From Betaproteobacteria bacterium UBA5582 (GTDB lineage: Bacteria > Pseudomonadota > Gammaproteobacteria > Burkholderiales > Rhodocyclaceae): a stretch of DNA of 29,360 nt. Position 1 is the stretch's first letter; every line of letters starts with the position of its first letter. This document shows positions 15,957 to 24,127 of this stretch, in pieces. Under the pieces are notes generated by a model. It saw only the letters and a program-made list of their open reading frames with translations, was not told the DNA's origin and searched no databases. The DNA lies in assembly GCA_002425245.1 (NCBI GenBank), contig DILW01000194.1, forward strand, positions 757 through 30,116, in the 5' to 3' direction. Made by a program: the position numbers and the translations under genes.

Positions 15957-16745
15957 ATGCCCCTGATTGATCCCGTACTACTCAAGGAAAGACTGGCCGC
16001 GTTGGCCGGCCGCTTCGATGTCGATGCCCTCGACAGCTGTGATTCGACCAGCAGCGAACTGCTGCGTCGCGCCGCCCAGGGAACTCCGCCCGGCACGGTG
16101 ATTGTCGCCGACACCCAGCTGGCCGGCCGTGGGCGCCGAGGCCGCAGCTGGCTGTCGGCGGCCGGTGACAGCCTGACCTTCTCGCTGCTCTGGCGCCTGC
16201 CGCCCGGACGCATTCCCGGCGGCCTGTCGCTGGCGGTCGGCGTGGCGCTGGCGAAGGCGCTGAATCACCTTGGCGCAACAGGAATCCGGCTGAAGTGGCC
16301 GAACGACATCCTCCTCGCCGAAGCCGACGGTTTTGCCAAGCTGGCCGGCATTCTGGTTGAACTGGCCAGTGATCGGCGCGGCACCCAGGCCTGCATCGGC
16401 ATCGGCCTCAACCTGCGCGCACCGGCCGGCGAGTTGCCCCAACAGGTGGCCGGCCTTGACCAGGCGCTGGCCATCGTCCCTGATCGACACGTCGTACTGG
16501 CCGGCATCCTGACTGCTTTGGCCGAGGTTCTCGATCAATTCGCCACCCACGGTTTTACCGCAGTGAAGGCCGACTGGCTGAGCTGGCACGCCTGGCAGGA
16601 CCGGCCGGTACAGCTGCTGGCCGACGGCGAACCGGCGCAGTCTGGGATCTGTCGCGGCGTGGACGACGATGGCGCCCTGCTCCTGGAAACTTCCGCCGGG
16701 CTGGCCCGGATCCTGGCCGGCGACCTCAGCCTGCGTGCCGCATGA
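15957..16745 (+). CDS. birA: Biotin--[acetyl-CoA-carboxylase] ligase
   Basis: Enzyme of 262 residues that makes biotinyl-AMP and transfers biotin to the AccB carrier protein. The biotin/ATP loop GRGRRGR is at residues 57-63 after ADTQLA. KWPNDILL and a C-terminal SH3-like domain (PVQLLADGEPAQSGICRGVDDDGALLLE) complete the fold. The N-terminal DNA-binding domain of E. coli BirA is missing, so this is a ligase without repressor function. It lies nine bases after ntrC and overlaps coaX in an ATGA-type junction, so co-transcription is likely. The ribosome site is weak. Confidence 0.94.
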   Translation: MPLIDPVLLKERLAALAGRFDVDALDSCDSTSSELLRRAAQGTPPGTVIVADTQLAGRGRRGRSWLSAAGDSLTFSLLWRLPPGRIPGGLSLAVGVALAKALNHLGATGIRLKWPNDILLAEADGFAKLAGILVELASDRRGTQACIGIGLNLRAPAGELPQQVAGLDQALAIVPDRHVVLAGILTALAEVLDQFATHGFTAVKADWLSWHAWQDRPVQLLADGEPAQSGICRGVDDDGALLLETSAGLARILAGDLSLRAA

Positions 16746-17458
16746 TCCTGTGTATCGACAGCGGCAACAGTCGCATCAAGTACGGCCTGTGGGCCGATGG
16801 CGACTGGTGCCGGCAAGGCGCCCTGGCGCATGCCGAGAGTGCAGCCCTGAGCGCGCTGCAGCAGGAATGGCCGACGCCGGCGCGGGTGATGCTGGCCAAT
16901 GTCGCCGGCGCGGGTGCCGAACTGGCGATCCGGCAAGCGCTAGGCGGCTGGGCCGAACGGCTGGTGGTGGTCACTTCGACCGCGGCAGCCGGCGGTGTGC
17001 GCAACGGCTACCTCAATCCGGCGCAGCTCGGCGTCGATCGCTGGTGCGCCCTGATCGGCGCCCGGGCGCTTGGCCCGCAGGCATCGCTGGTGGTCATGGC
17101 CGGCACGGCGACGACCATCGACAGCCTGGCCGATGACGGCCGCTTTCTCGGCGGCCTGATTCTGCCCGGGCAGCAACTGATGCTGTCGGCACTGGCCGAG
17201 AAGACCGCCGGCCTGCCGTATGCCGGCGGGGCACATGCAGACTGGCCGCGCTCCACCGACGACGCCATCGTCAGCGGCGCCATCGAAGCCCAGCTCGGCG
17301 CCATTGAACGAGCCTGGCACCGGCTGCCCGGGGACGATCGGGTCTGCCTGCTGTCCGGGGGCAATGCAGCGGATATTGCCAAACGGCTTGTCATACCTTG
17401 CAGGCAGGTAGAGAATCTTCCACTGGCGGGCCTGCAAGTGCTCGCCAACGAACCCTGA
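16742..17458 (+). CDS. coaX: Type III pantothenate kinase
   Basis: Cytoplasmic kinase of 238 residues that phosphorylates pantothenate in the first step of coenzyme A synthesis. It belongs to the ASKHA fold: the phosphate-binding motif IDSGNSRIKYG opens the protein, LGVDRWCALIGA and MAGTATTID mark the central part, and GGLILPGQQLM and LLSGGNAADI follow. Length agrees with the betaproteobacterial CoaX. The start overlaps the birA stop by four bases (ATGA), a frequent birA-coaX arrangement in this group. The HD-GYP gene begins 18 bases downstream. Confidence 0.94.
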   Translation: MILCIDSGNSRIKYGLWADGDWCRQGALAHAESAALSALQQEWPTPARVMLANVAGAGAELAIRQALGGWAERLVVVTSTAAAGGVRNGYLNPAQLGVDRWCALIGARALGPQASLVVMAGTATTIDSLADDGRFLGGLILPGQQLMLSALAEKTAGLPYAGGAHADWPRSTDDAIVSGAIEAQLGAIERAWHRLPGDDRVCLLSGGNAADIAKRLVIPCRQVENLPLAGLQVLANEP

Positions 17459-17476
17459 ACAGAGAATCAGTCACTT

Positions 17477-18784
17477 ATGGAAATCATCCCGGTTGCCGAA
17501 CTCAAGATCGGCATGTTCGTCGTCGAACCGGACTGCCCGTGGACTGACCTGACTTTTGCCCTGCAGGGCTTCGTGATTTCGTCGCCGGCCCAGATCGACC
17601 AGTTTCAGCAGAAATGCCGCTTCGTCCAGATCGACCGCACGCGTTCACTGAACGAGCACTACGCCCCGCCCAAGGAGCGCAAGGACCGTGCCCTGCGCTC
17701 AGCCCCACTGCCCGGCAGCAACCTTGAAGAAGAGGAAGAAGCTGCCCGCCAGCGCTCGCTGTTTACCGCCGAACAAATCGCCCGGCAGAAGCGTCGGCGG
17801 CGCTTTCTGGCCTTCCTCCACGGCCAGGAGGGAGATGAGCATGTGCAGGCGCTGACGCGTGAACTGGGCTACATCGAGCCGCGTTACGACAACCTGCTTG
17901 AAGCCCTGCGCAAGAGCTTCGAGCACGCCAGCACCGAAAAGCATTTCGATTTCAGCAACGTACGCGAAGGCGTACGCGACGTCGCCGGCAGCCTGCAGCG
18001 CAATCCCGACGCCGTCATGTGGTTGCTGCGACTGAAGAGCCTGGACGAATACAGCTTCGATCACGCCATGGACGTGCTCGTCCATGCCTTGCTGCTCGGC
18101 ACGCATATCGGCTGGCGCGGACAACGCCTGCTCGAACTGGGCATGGCCGGCCTGCTGCAGGATGTGGGCAAGACCCAGGTGCCACACGAGTTGCTCGCGT
18201 CCACCGAACCGCTGGACGCAGAGCAACGGCACCTGATCCAGTCGCATGTCGCCAGTTCGCTGGAAATCCTGATGCAGCAGGTCAACCTGCCCCCCGAAGT
18301 CCTGCAGATCGTCTCGCGTCACCACGAGCGCTGGGACGGCAGCGGCTACCCGCAGGGGCTGCAGGGAGAAAAGATCGGGCTGGCTGCCGAAATCGCCGGC
18401 CTGGTCGACTCCTTCTGCGCAATGCTGCGCAACAAACCCTACCGCAGCGCCATCGGCCATCAACAGGCGCTTGAGGAATTGTTCTCCTTGCGTGGGCGCA
18501 AGTTCAGCGCGCCCCTGATGGAGCAATTCGTCCAGTGTGTTGGCCTTTACCCGATCGGCACGCTGGTGGAACTGAATACCGGACACGTCGGCGTAGTGGT
18601 CCAGCACAACCGGGTCCAACGCTCGCGCCCGCGCATCCTGCTGATGCTTGATGCGGACAAGGCGCCGATCCATACCTACCAGGTGGTCGACCTGCGCGCC
18701 CCGGAACACGCCGAGGTACGCATCGCGCAGGCCCTGCCCAACGATGCTTACGGTTTGTCCGCCCATGACTACTATCTCGGATGA
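17477..18784 (+). CDS. HD-GYP domain protein (c-di-GMP phosphodiesterase family, altered HD motif)
   Basis: Protein of 435 residues. Residues 1-65 resemble the DUF3391 domain often found before HD-GYP (EIIPVAELKIGMFVVEPD). An acidic stretch and a basic stretch (about 84-110) follow, then the HD-GYP domain from about 190 to 335. Conserved parts are H196 (FDHAMDV), H257 (SHVASS), H282-H283 with GSGYP (HHERWDGSGYP) and D311 (LVDSF). The defining HD pair is Q228-D229 (GLLQDVGKTQVP): the histidine is replaced by glutamine. This removes one metal ligand, so activity may be lost, weak or changed. There is no receiver domain and no membrane segment. The gene overlaps the next (EAL) gene by 20 bases. 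Confidence 0.9.
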   Translation: MEIIPVAELKIGMFVVEPDCPWTDLTFALQGFVISSPAQIDQFQQKCRFVQIDRTRSLNEHYAPPKERKDRALRSAPLPGSNLEEEEEAARQRSLFTAEQIARQKRRRRFLAFLHGQEGDEHVQALTRELGYIEPRYDNLLEALRKSFEHASTEKHFDFSNVREGVRDVAGSLQRNPDAVMWLLRLKSLDEYSFDHAMDVLVHALLLGTHIGWRGQRLLELGMAGLLQDVGKTQVPHELLASTEPLDAEQRHLIQSHVASSLEILMQQVNLPPEVLQIVSRHHERWDGSGYPQGLQGEKIGLAAEIAGLVDSFCAMLRNKPYRSAIGHQQALEELFSLRGRKFSAPLMEQFVQCVGLYPIGTLVELNTGHVGVVVQHNRVQRSRPRILLMLDADKAPIHTYQVVDLRAPEHAEVRIAQALPNDAYGLSAHDYYLG

Positions 18785-20451
18785 TGACGGCGGCTACATC
18801 GACTTTTCGGCGTTCGAACTGAACGCCGAAGACTTGGTGTCGCTCGCCAGTTTGAGCGGCATCTGGCGCATGGCGGTACGCGAAATGCGGCCGACCATGG
18901 CCAATGATCCCATCCTGCTGGATTTCCTGACCTTGACCGAAGACCTGCCGAGCTCGCTGGCTGACCGTGACTGGCAGCAGCATTGGGTGCGCGACTGGCA
19001 GGGATTGCTGGGCAGCGGCTACGCTCAGGTCGACTTGCTGCGTCTGTTCTTTGCCTTCGTCTCGCGTTGCGAGGAAGAGCTGATCGATGGTCGGGAAAAC
19101 GTCGGACGCGTCGTCCTGGCTCTATTCTCCTGCCTGCGCCGCAGCGTCATCGCAGCGGTCAGCTTCGCCATCGAAATGGGCGACGAAGCACGCCAGGACA
19201 GGGATGGCATCCCCGGCGAACTTGCCGCACTGCGTACCTTGCGCGAGTTGCTGACGACTGATCGAGCGTTCGGACTGCTCTCGATCTCGGTGGTCAACCG
19301 CGATTCCTACACTCACCTCGCTGCCAACGACCTGCAGCACTTGCCGGCCATGCTGGCGACCCGCATCGCCGATCGCCTGCGTCCGGCCGACAAGGTGTTC
19401 ATCGGACGCGAAGGTGAATGGCTGGTCGTTCTACCCGATGTGCTCAGCCTGTCGCAGCCTGCACTGGCGGCGACCCATATCGGCCAGATGCTGGCCGAAC
19501 CCCTGCCCCTGTTCAGCGGTATCTCGATCATGGTTCGCGCAACCATCGGCGCCGCGATGCTGCCACAGCATGCCTCCGACCCCGAAGGGGCCCTGCACGC
19601 AGCGCGCCTTGCACGCTGGTCGGCTGGCAGCCGGCAGCAGCCCTTCGCCTGGTTCGAAGCCGGCCTGGGCGAGAACTGGCAATTGCGTTCCCGGCAGATC
19701 GACGCCCTGCACAAGGCCTTGCAACAGGATGCACTGGAGCTTTATCTGCAGCCCCAGGTCGACATGCTCACGGGGCAATGCGCTGGCGCCGAGTTGCTGC
19801 TCCGCTGGCAGAGCAGCGACGGCGCCGACAGTGATCCGGATGATCGAGGAAAACGGCTGGCGTGCGCTATACACCGACTGGTTGCTGCGCACGGTCATGC
19901 GGCTGGCCAGCGAACTCGACGCCGCCGGAATCGACATCAGCCTGTCGGCAAACTTCACTGCCGGCGACATGGCTGACGAAGATCTGCCCGAGTTGATCGC
20001 CCAATGCCTGGATACCTGGAAGCTCCCCGGGCAGAGGTTCACCTTCGAACTGACCGAATCGGCACTGCTGGTTGATCGCAACACCGGCCTGTCAATCATG
20101 CAACGCATCCGGGCGCTGGGCTGCCGCCTGGCCCTGGACGACTTCGGCACCGGTTATTCCTCGCTCAGCTACCTGGTCAACCTGCCAATCAACGAGATCA
20201 AGATTGATCGCTCCTTTGTCGTCGCCATGTCCGACTCGGCCGAAAGTCTGCGGGTGGTCAGGACCATCGTCGACCTCACCCGGGACCTCGGCATGCTGCC
20301 ACTGGCCGAGGGCGTCGAAGACGACGACCAGCGTAGCCAACTGCTGGCGCTCGGCTGCACTGCTGCGCAGGGCTATCTTTACTCCAGGCCGCTGCCGCTG
20401 GCAGAGTTTATCGACTGGTACCGAAAGCAGGAGAAAAAGGAATGTCACTGA
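18765..20451 (+). pseudogene. Degenerate-GGDEF/EAL domain protein, frameshifted
   Basis: Reading from ATG 18765 (MTTISDDDGGYIDF) gives an N-terminal region without recognised domain (about 1-160), then a GGDEF-like fold whose signature reads GREGEW (about 165-310), so cyclase activity is not expected. An EAL domain begins with GAELLLRWQSSDGA. Near 19825-19845 the frame is lost: the first frame ends at a TGA at 19976 (403 residues), while the EAL domain continues in another frame with IRMIEENGW, ANFTAGD, FELTESALL, LALDDFGTGYSSL, IKIDRSFV and LAEGVED. About five residues usual between W and IRMIEE are missing, so a deletion of around 14 bases fits better than a single-base error. Apart from this lesion the EAL motifs look intact. 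Could be real inactivation or an assembly error. Confidence 0.82.
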
Positions 20452-21425
20452 CGGGATTCATCAGGAAGCAGTTCATCGATGTCCTTGAATGGACCGAGAC
20501 CGACGACGGCACGCTGGCCTGGCGCTACCCGATGCAGGACAACGAAATCCAGAACGGCGCCAGCCTCACCGTGCGTGAATCGCAGCTGGCGCTTTTCGTC
20601 GATGAGGGACAGGTAGCCGATGTATTCTCGCCGGGGCGCTACCGCCTGAACACGGCGACCCTGCCGCTACTAACCAACCTGCGTCACTGGGACAAACTGT
20701 TTGCATCGCCCTTCAAGAGCGATGTCTATTTCTTCTCGACCCGGCTGCAACTTGATCGCACCTGGGGAACAGCCACCCCCATCGTCATCCGCGATGCCGA
20801 GTTCGGTGCCGTCCGCCTGCGTGCCTACGGCATCTACGCCTATCATCTGAGCGATCCGCTGCGTTTTCACCAGAAGGTTTCCGGCACCCGTGAACATTAC
20901 GGGCGCGATGACCTGGAGGGCCAGCTGCGTAACACCCTGATCGGCGGTCTGAGCACGCTGTTCGCGGAATCCGGCATCCCCTTCCTTGATCTGGCGGCAA
21001 ACCAGGATGCCCTGGGCCGGGCCATGCGCGAACGGGCCGCACCGTTGTTTGCCGAACTCGGACTGGAACTCGATTCCCTGGTCGTGCAGAACTTTTCCCT
21101 GCCCGACGAGTTGCAGAAAACCCTGGACCAGCGCATCAGCATGGGCATGCTCGGCGACCTGCAGCGCTATACCCAGTACCAGGTCGCCAGCAGCATTCCC
21201 GACGCCGCGCGCAACGAAGGCGGACTGGCGGCCATGGGTGCCGGCCTCGGCTTCGGGCAGATGATCGGCCAGGCGATGGCCGGCGCAACGCCGCCGACGC
21301 TGGCCGGCGGCGCCGACGAACTGGTCGCCACACTGGAAAAGCTGCACGCTCTGGTCGGCAAGGGCGTGCTCAGCCAGGCCGAATTCGATGCCAAGAAAGC
21401 CGAGTTGCTGAAGAAGTTCGGCTGA
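20442..21425 (+). CDS. SPFH domain protein with C-terminal SHOCT motif
   Basis: Protein of 327 residues of the type often named virion core protein-like or YdjI-like. An SPFH (band 7) domain covers roughly residues 25-230: VRESQLALFVDEGQVADVFSPGRYRL, then a beta-rich part and a helical part ending LDQRISMGMLGDLQRYTQYQ. A Gly/Ala-rich linker (GLAAMGAGLGFGQMIGQAMAG) leads to a SHOCT motif in the last 30 residues (LEKLHALVGKGVLSQAEFDAKKAELLKKF). No signal peptide or strong membrane helix is seen. The ATG overlaps the EAL stop by 10 bases, with a good purine-rich ribosome site. Homologues have been linked to membrane-stress responses; the role here is unknown. Confidence 0.85.
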   Translation: MSLTGFIRKQFIDVLEWTETDDGTLAWRYPMQDNEIQNGASLTVRESQLALFVDEGQVADVFSPGRYRLNTATLPLLTNLRHWDKLFASPFKSDVYFFSTRLQLDRTWGTATPIVIRDAEFGAVRLRAYGIYAYHLSDPLRFHQKVSGTREHYGRDDLEGQLRNTLIGGLSTLFAESGIPFLDLAANQDALGRAMRERAAPLFAELGLELDSLVVQNFSLPDELQKTLDQRISMGMLGDLQRYTQYQVASSIPDAARNEGGLAAMGAGLGFGQMIGQAMAGATPPTLAGGADELVATLEKLHALVGKGVLSQAEFDAKKAELLKKFG

Positions 21426-21433
21426 ACCGGGCT

Positions 21434-22105
21434 TCAGTCGCCGCCACCACCTCCGCCGTCACCACCGCCGCCAGCATCGCCCCCACCGCAATCGCTGCTG
21501 CCAGAGAAGGCGGTGCTCACATCGCTGCCATAGCCGTAGTAGAGGTCGCTGGGGCTGGCGGGGTAAGCATCGCCATCGGCAGCGCCAGTGCTGCGGCAAT
21601 CGCGCTGATAGCGCCAGCCGCCGGCAAGGCCCAGGGCCGCGTCGAGCCCGAACAGCCGCGGCAGGCGTGACGGCCATTTCGGGTCTATCCCCTCGTGCTC
21701 GCAGGCCAGCCGCCAGGCACGCCTCAGGCTTGCGCCGGCCTCGGCGGGGGCGCGCACCAGCTCGGTCGGCGTGTGCTCCAGAAAGCGGCCAAAGGCCCGG
21801 TCGCAGAACTGCCGGTAATGGCTGCCCGATAGTGCGAACTCGCGCCAAGCATCGCCGGCCGCCTGCGATGGCATCGCCACCGACTGCCGGCCGGCCTTGT
21901 TGCAGATCAGGAAGAAATCGCGCAAGCCCGCGAACACCTCGTTACGCTGGGCGGCAGTGAACTCCGGACGGCGGGCCGCAAGCCGGCGGTCCAGCCTTTC
22001 CCGCAACGGGAAGTGCCTGATGAAGCGCGTCCGCCATGCCTGTCGCCAGGCGAGCAAGGCCAGCACACCCGCGAACAGGAAGCAGGCGAGCAGGACGAAC
22101 TTCAT
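21434..22105 (-). CDS. GRDP-like glycine-rich domain protein, membrane-anchored
   Basis: Protein of 223 residues with one N-terminal membrane helix (MKFVLLACFLFAGVLALLAW). The middle resembles the GRDP-like (glycine-rich domain protein) family: FFLICNKAGRQSVAMPSQAA, DAWREFALSGSHYRQFCDRAFGRFLEHTP. The tail (about 195-223) is almost only Gly, Asp and Ser with one cysteine, written by a low-complexity GC-rich DNA stretch at 21434-21490. The start codon overlaps the gabD stop (TGATG), so it is translated from the gabD message. It is convergent with the SPFH gene, eight bases apart with no terminator. Function unknown. Confidence 0.75.
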   Translation of the reverse strand: MKFVLLACFLFAGVLALLAWRQAWRTRFIRHFPLRERLDRRLAARRPEFTAAQRNEVFAGLRDFFLICNKAGRQSVAMPSQAAGDAWREFALSGSHYRQFCDRAFGRFLEHTPTELVRAPAEAGASLRRAWRLACEHEGIDPKWPSRLPRLFGLDAALGLAGGWRYQRDCRSTGAADGDAYPASPSDLYYGYGSDVSTAFSGSSDCGGGDAGGGGDGGGGGGD

Positions 22106-23556
22106 CAGCGCACGTCAAAACAGAGGTATTTCACCTCCAGGTATTCCTCGATCCCGTATTTCGACCCTTCGCGGCCGATCCCCGATTGCTTGATGCCGCC
22201 GAAGGGTGCCACCTCGTTCGAGATCATCCCGGTGTTGACGCCGACCATGCCGTACTCCAGCGCTTCGCCGACGCGCCAGCAGCGGCCGACGTCGCGGGTG
22301 AAGAAGTAGGCGGCGAGGCCGAACTCGGTGTCGTTGGCCATGGCGATCGCTTCCGCTTCGGTGTCGAAGCGGAACAAGGGGGCCAGCGGGCCGAAGGTTT
22401 CCTCGCGGGCGACCTTCATGTCGCTGCGCACATCGGCAAGCACGGTCGGCTGGAAGAAGTTGCCGCCGCGTTCGTGGCGGGCGCCACCGCAAAGCACGCG
22501 AGCGCCCTTGGCAACGGCGTCGGCGACGTGAGCCTCGACCTTGGCCAGGCCGGCAGCGTTGATCAACGGCCCCTGGACGACGCCGCTTTCACGACCGGCG
22601 CCAACCTTGAGCTGGCGGCTGCGTTCGGCCAGGCGCGTGGCAAAGGCCTCATAGATTCCGGACTGGACCAGGAAGCGGTTGGCACACACGCAGGTCTGGC
22701 CGGTGTTGCGGTACTTGGCAGCGATGGCACCGTCGACCGCGGCATCGACATCGGCATCGTCGAAGACGATGAAGGGCGCGTTGCCGCCCAGTTCCAGCGA
22801 CAGCTTCTTGAGGGTGGGTGCACACTGGGCCATCAGCAGGCGGCCGACCGCAGTCGAACCGGTGAAGGAGAGTTTGCGCACGATCGGGCTGGCGCACAGC
22901 TCGCCGCCAATGGCCGCCGGATCACCGGTGACGACGTTGATCACGCCAGCCGGGAAACCCGCCTGCTCGGCCAGTACGGCCAGCGCCAGCGCGGTCAGCG
23001 GCGTCGACTCGGCCGGCTTGACGACGACGGTACAGCCGGCAGCGAGCGCCGGCGCCACCTTGCGCGTGATCATCGCCAGCGGGAAATTCCACGGCGTGAT
23101 CGCCGCGCACACGCCGACCGGCTGCTTGACCACCAGCAAGCGGGTGGTCGACGCCGGGCTGGGGATGGTCTCCCCGTAAGTGCGTTTACCTTCCTCGGCA
23201 AACCATTCGACAAACGAGGCGCCATAGATCGCCTCGCCCTTGGCTTCGGCCAGCGGCTTGCCGCCCTCGGCCGTGATCAGGGTGGCGAGATCGTCGGTGT
23301 GGTCGAGAATCAGCTTGTTCCAGGCCTGCAGCAACTGCGCCCGACGTCGCGCGGTCAGCGCCCGCCAGGCCGGCAGGGCGGCGTCGGCAGCGGCGATGGC
23401 GCGCTGTGTCTCGGCTGCGCCGCAACGGGGAACGGTGGCGATCTGACGACCATCGGCCGGATCGACAACAGTCAGGGTAGCGCCGTCGTCGGCATTGACC
23501 CACTGCCCGTCGATCAGGTTGGCAGTACGGAGAAGATCCGGGTTGTGCAAGTTCAT
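22105..23556 (-). CDS. gabD: Succinate-semialdehyde dehydrogenase, NAD(P)-dependent
   Basis: Aldehyde dehydrogenase of 483 residues that oxidises succinate semialdehyde to succinate, the last step of the GABA shunt. Catalytic residues are in place: Glu255 in LELGGNAPF and Cys289 in NTGQTCVCANR, with the second cysteine two residues on as usual in GabD. Cofactor-binding parts ITPWNFPLAMI, KPAESTPLTAL and FTGSTAVGRLL are present, and EVAPFGGIKQSGIGREGSKYG is typical of GabD. The ATG at 23556 gives the normal length. Related semialdehyde or glutarate semialdehyde substrates cannot be excluded. No GABA aminotransferase is nearby. The GRDP-like gene is coupled downstream. Confidence 0.92.
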   Translation of the reverse strand: MNLHNPDLLRTANLIDGQWVNADDGATLTVVDPADGRQIATVPRCGAAETQRAIAAADAALPAWRALTARRRAQLLQAWNKLILDHTDDLATLITAEGGKPLAEAKGEAIYGASFVEWFAEEGKRTYGETIPSPASTTRLLVVKQPVGVCAAITPWNFPLAMITRKVAPALAAGCTVVVKPAESTPLTALALAVLAEQAGFPAGVINVVTGDPAAIGGELCASPIVRKLSFTGSTAVGRLLMAQCAPTLKKLSLELGGNAPFIVFDDADVDAAVDGAIAAKYRNTGQTCVCANRFLVQSGIYEAFATRLAERSRQLKVGAGRESGVVQGPLINAAGLAKVEAHVADAVAKGARVLCGGARHERGGNFFQPTVLADVRSDMKVAREETFGPLAPLFRFDTEAEAIAMANDTEFGLAAYFFTRDVGRCWRVGEALEYGMVGVNTGMISNEVAPFGGIKQSGIGREGSKYGIEEYLEVKYLCFDVR

Positions 23557-23617
23557 GGACTTGAAAAATCCTGTAAAAACGTTAAGTTATAAGCCACTTC
23601 AAGAAACGACCTGAATT

Positions 23618-24118
23618 GTGCGCCTCTCCCTCTCCTGCGCCCTGCTGATCGTCACCCTGCTGCTTGGTGCCTGCGGCAGCCCCTTGCCGCGCGGCACCGA
23701 CGGCAGGGCAACTATACCCCAGGGCCCACGGACGGTCAGCGGCGAGGCTGCCGAGGTGGTGATCTACGCCATGTCGCTGATCGACACCGGCTACCGCTTT
23801 GGCGGCAAGAATCCCGAAGCCGGACTCGACTGCAGCGGCATGGTCAGCTACATCTTCGACCGGGCCACCGGACGGCGGGTCCAGGGCAGCGCCGCCGACA
23901 TCGCCCGGCAGGGGCGGCCGGTGGCCCGGGACCAGCTGCAACCGGGCGATCTGGTTTTCTTCAACACCATGAACCGGCCGTTCTCCCACGTCGGGCTGTA
24001 CATCGGTGACGGCCGTTTCATTCACGCACCGTCGACCAACGGCCGGGTGCGCATCGAGGACATGAACAGTCGCTACTTCGCCCAGCGCTACGAAGCGGCG
24101 CGCACCCTGCTTGATTAG
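23618..24118 (+). CDS. NlpC/P60 family lipoprotein (probable peptidoglycan endopeptidase)
   Basis: Lipoprotein of 166 residues. The signal peptide ends in the lipobox LLLGAC, with Cys19 to be lipidated. The NlpC/P60 cysteine peptidase domain (about 45-160) has the catalytic Cys72 in GLDCSGMVSYIF, His124 in FSHVGLYIGDG and a third polar residue at His136 (FIHAP). Such enzymes cut peptide stems of peptidoglycan (gamma-D-Glu-diaminopimelate bond). The GTG at 23618 is taken as start because it opens the signal peptide directly. It is divergent from gabD over an AT-rich 61-base gap and convergent with the HDOD gene. Confidence 0.9.
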   Translation: MRLSLSCALLIVTLLLGACGSPLPRGTDGRATIPQGPRTVSGEAAEVVIYAMSLIDTGYRFGGKNPEAGLDCSGMVSYIFDRATGRRVQGSAADIARQGRPVARDQLQPGDLVFFNTMNRPFSHVGLYIGDGRFIHAPSTNGRVRIEDMNSRYFAQRYEAARTLLD

Positions 24119-24127
24119 CGGCGCCGC

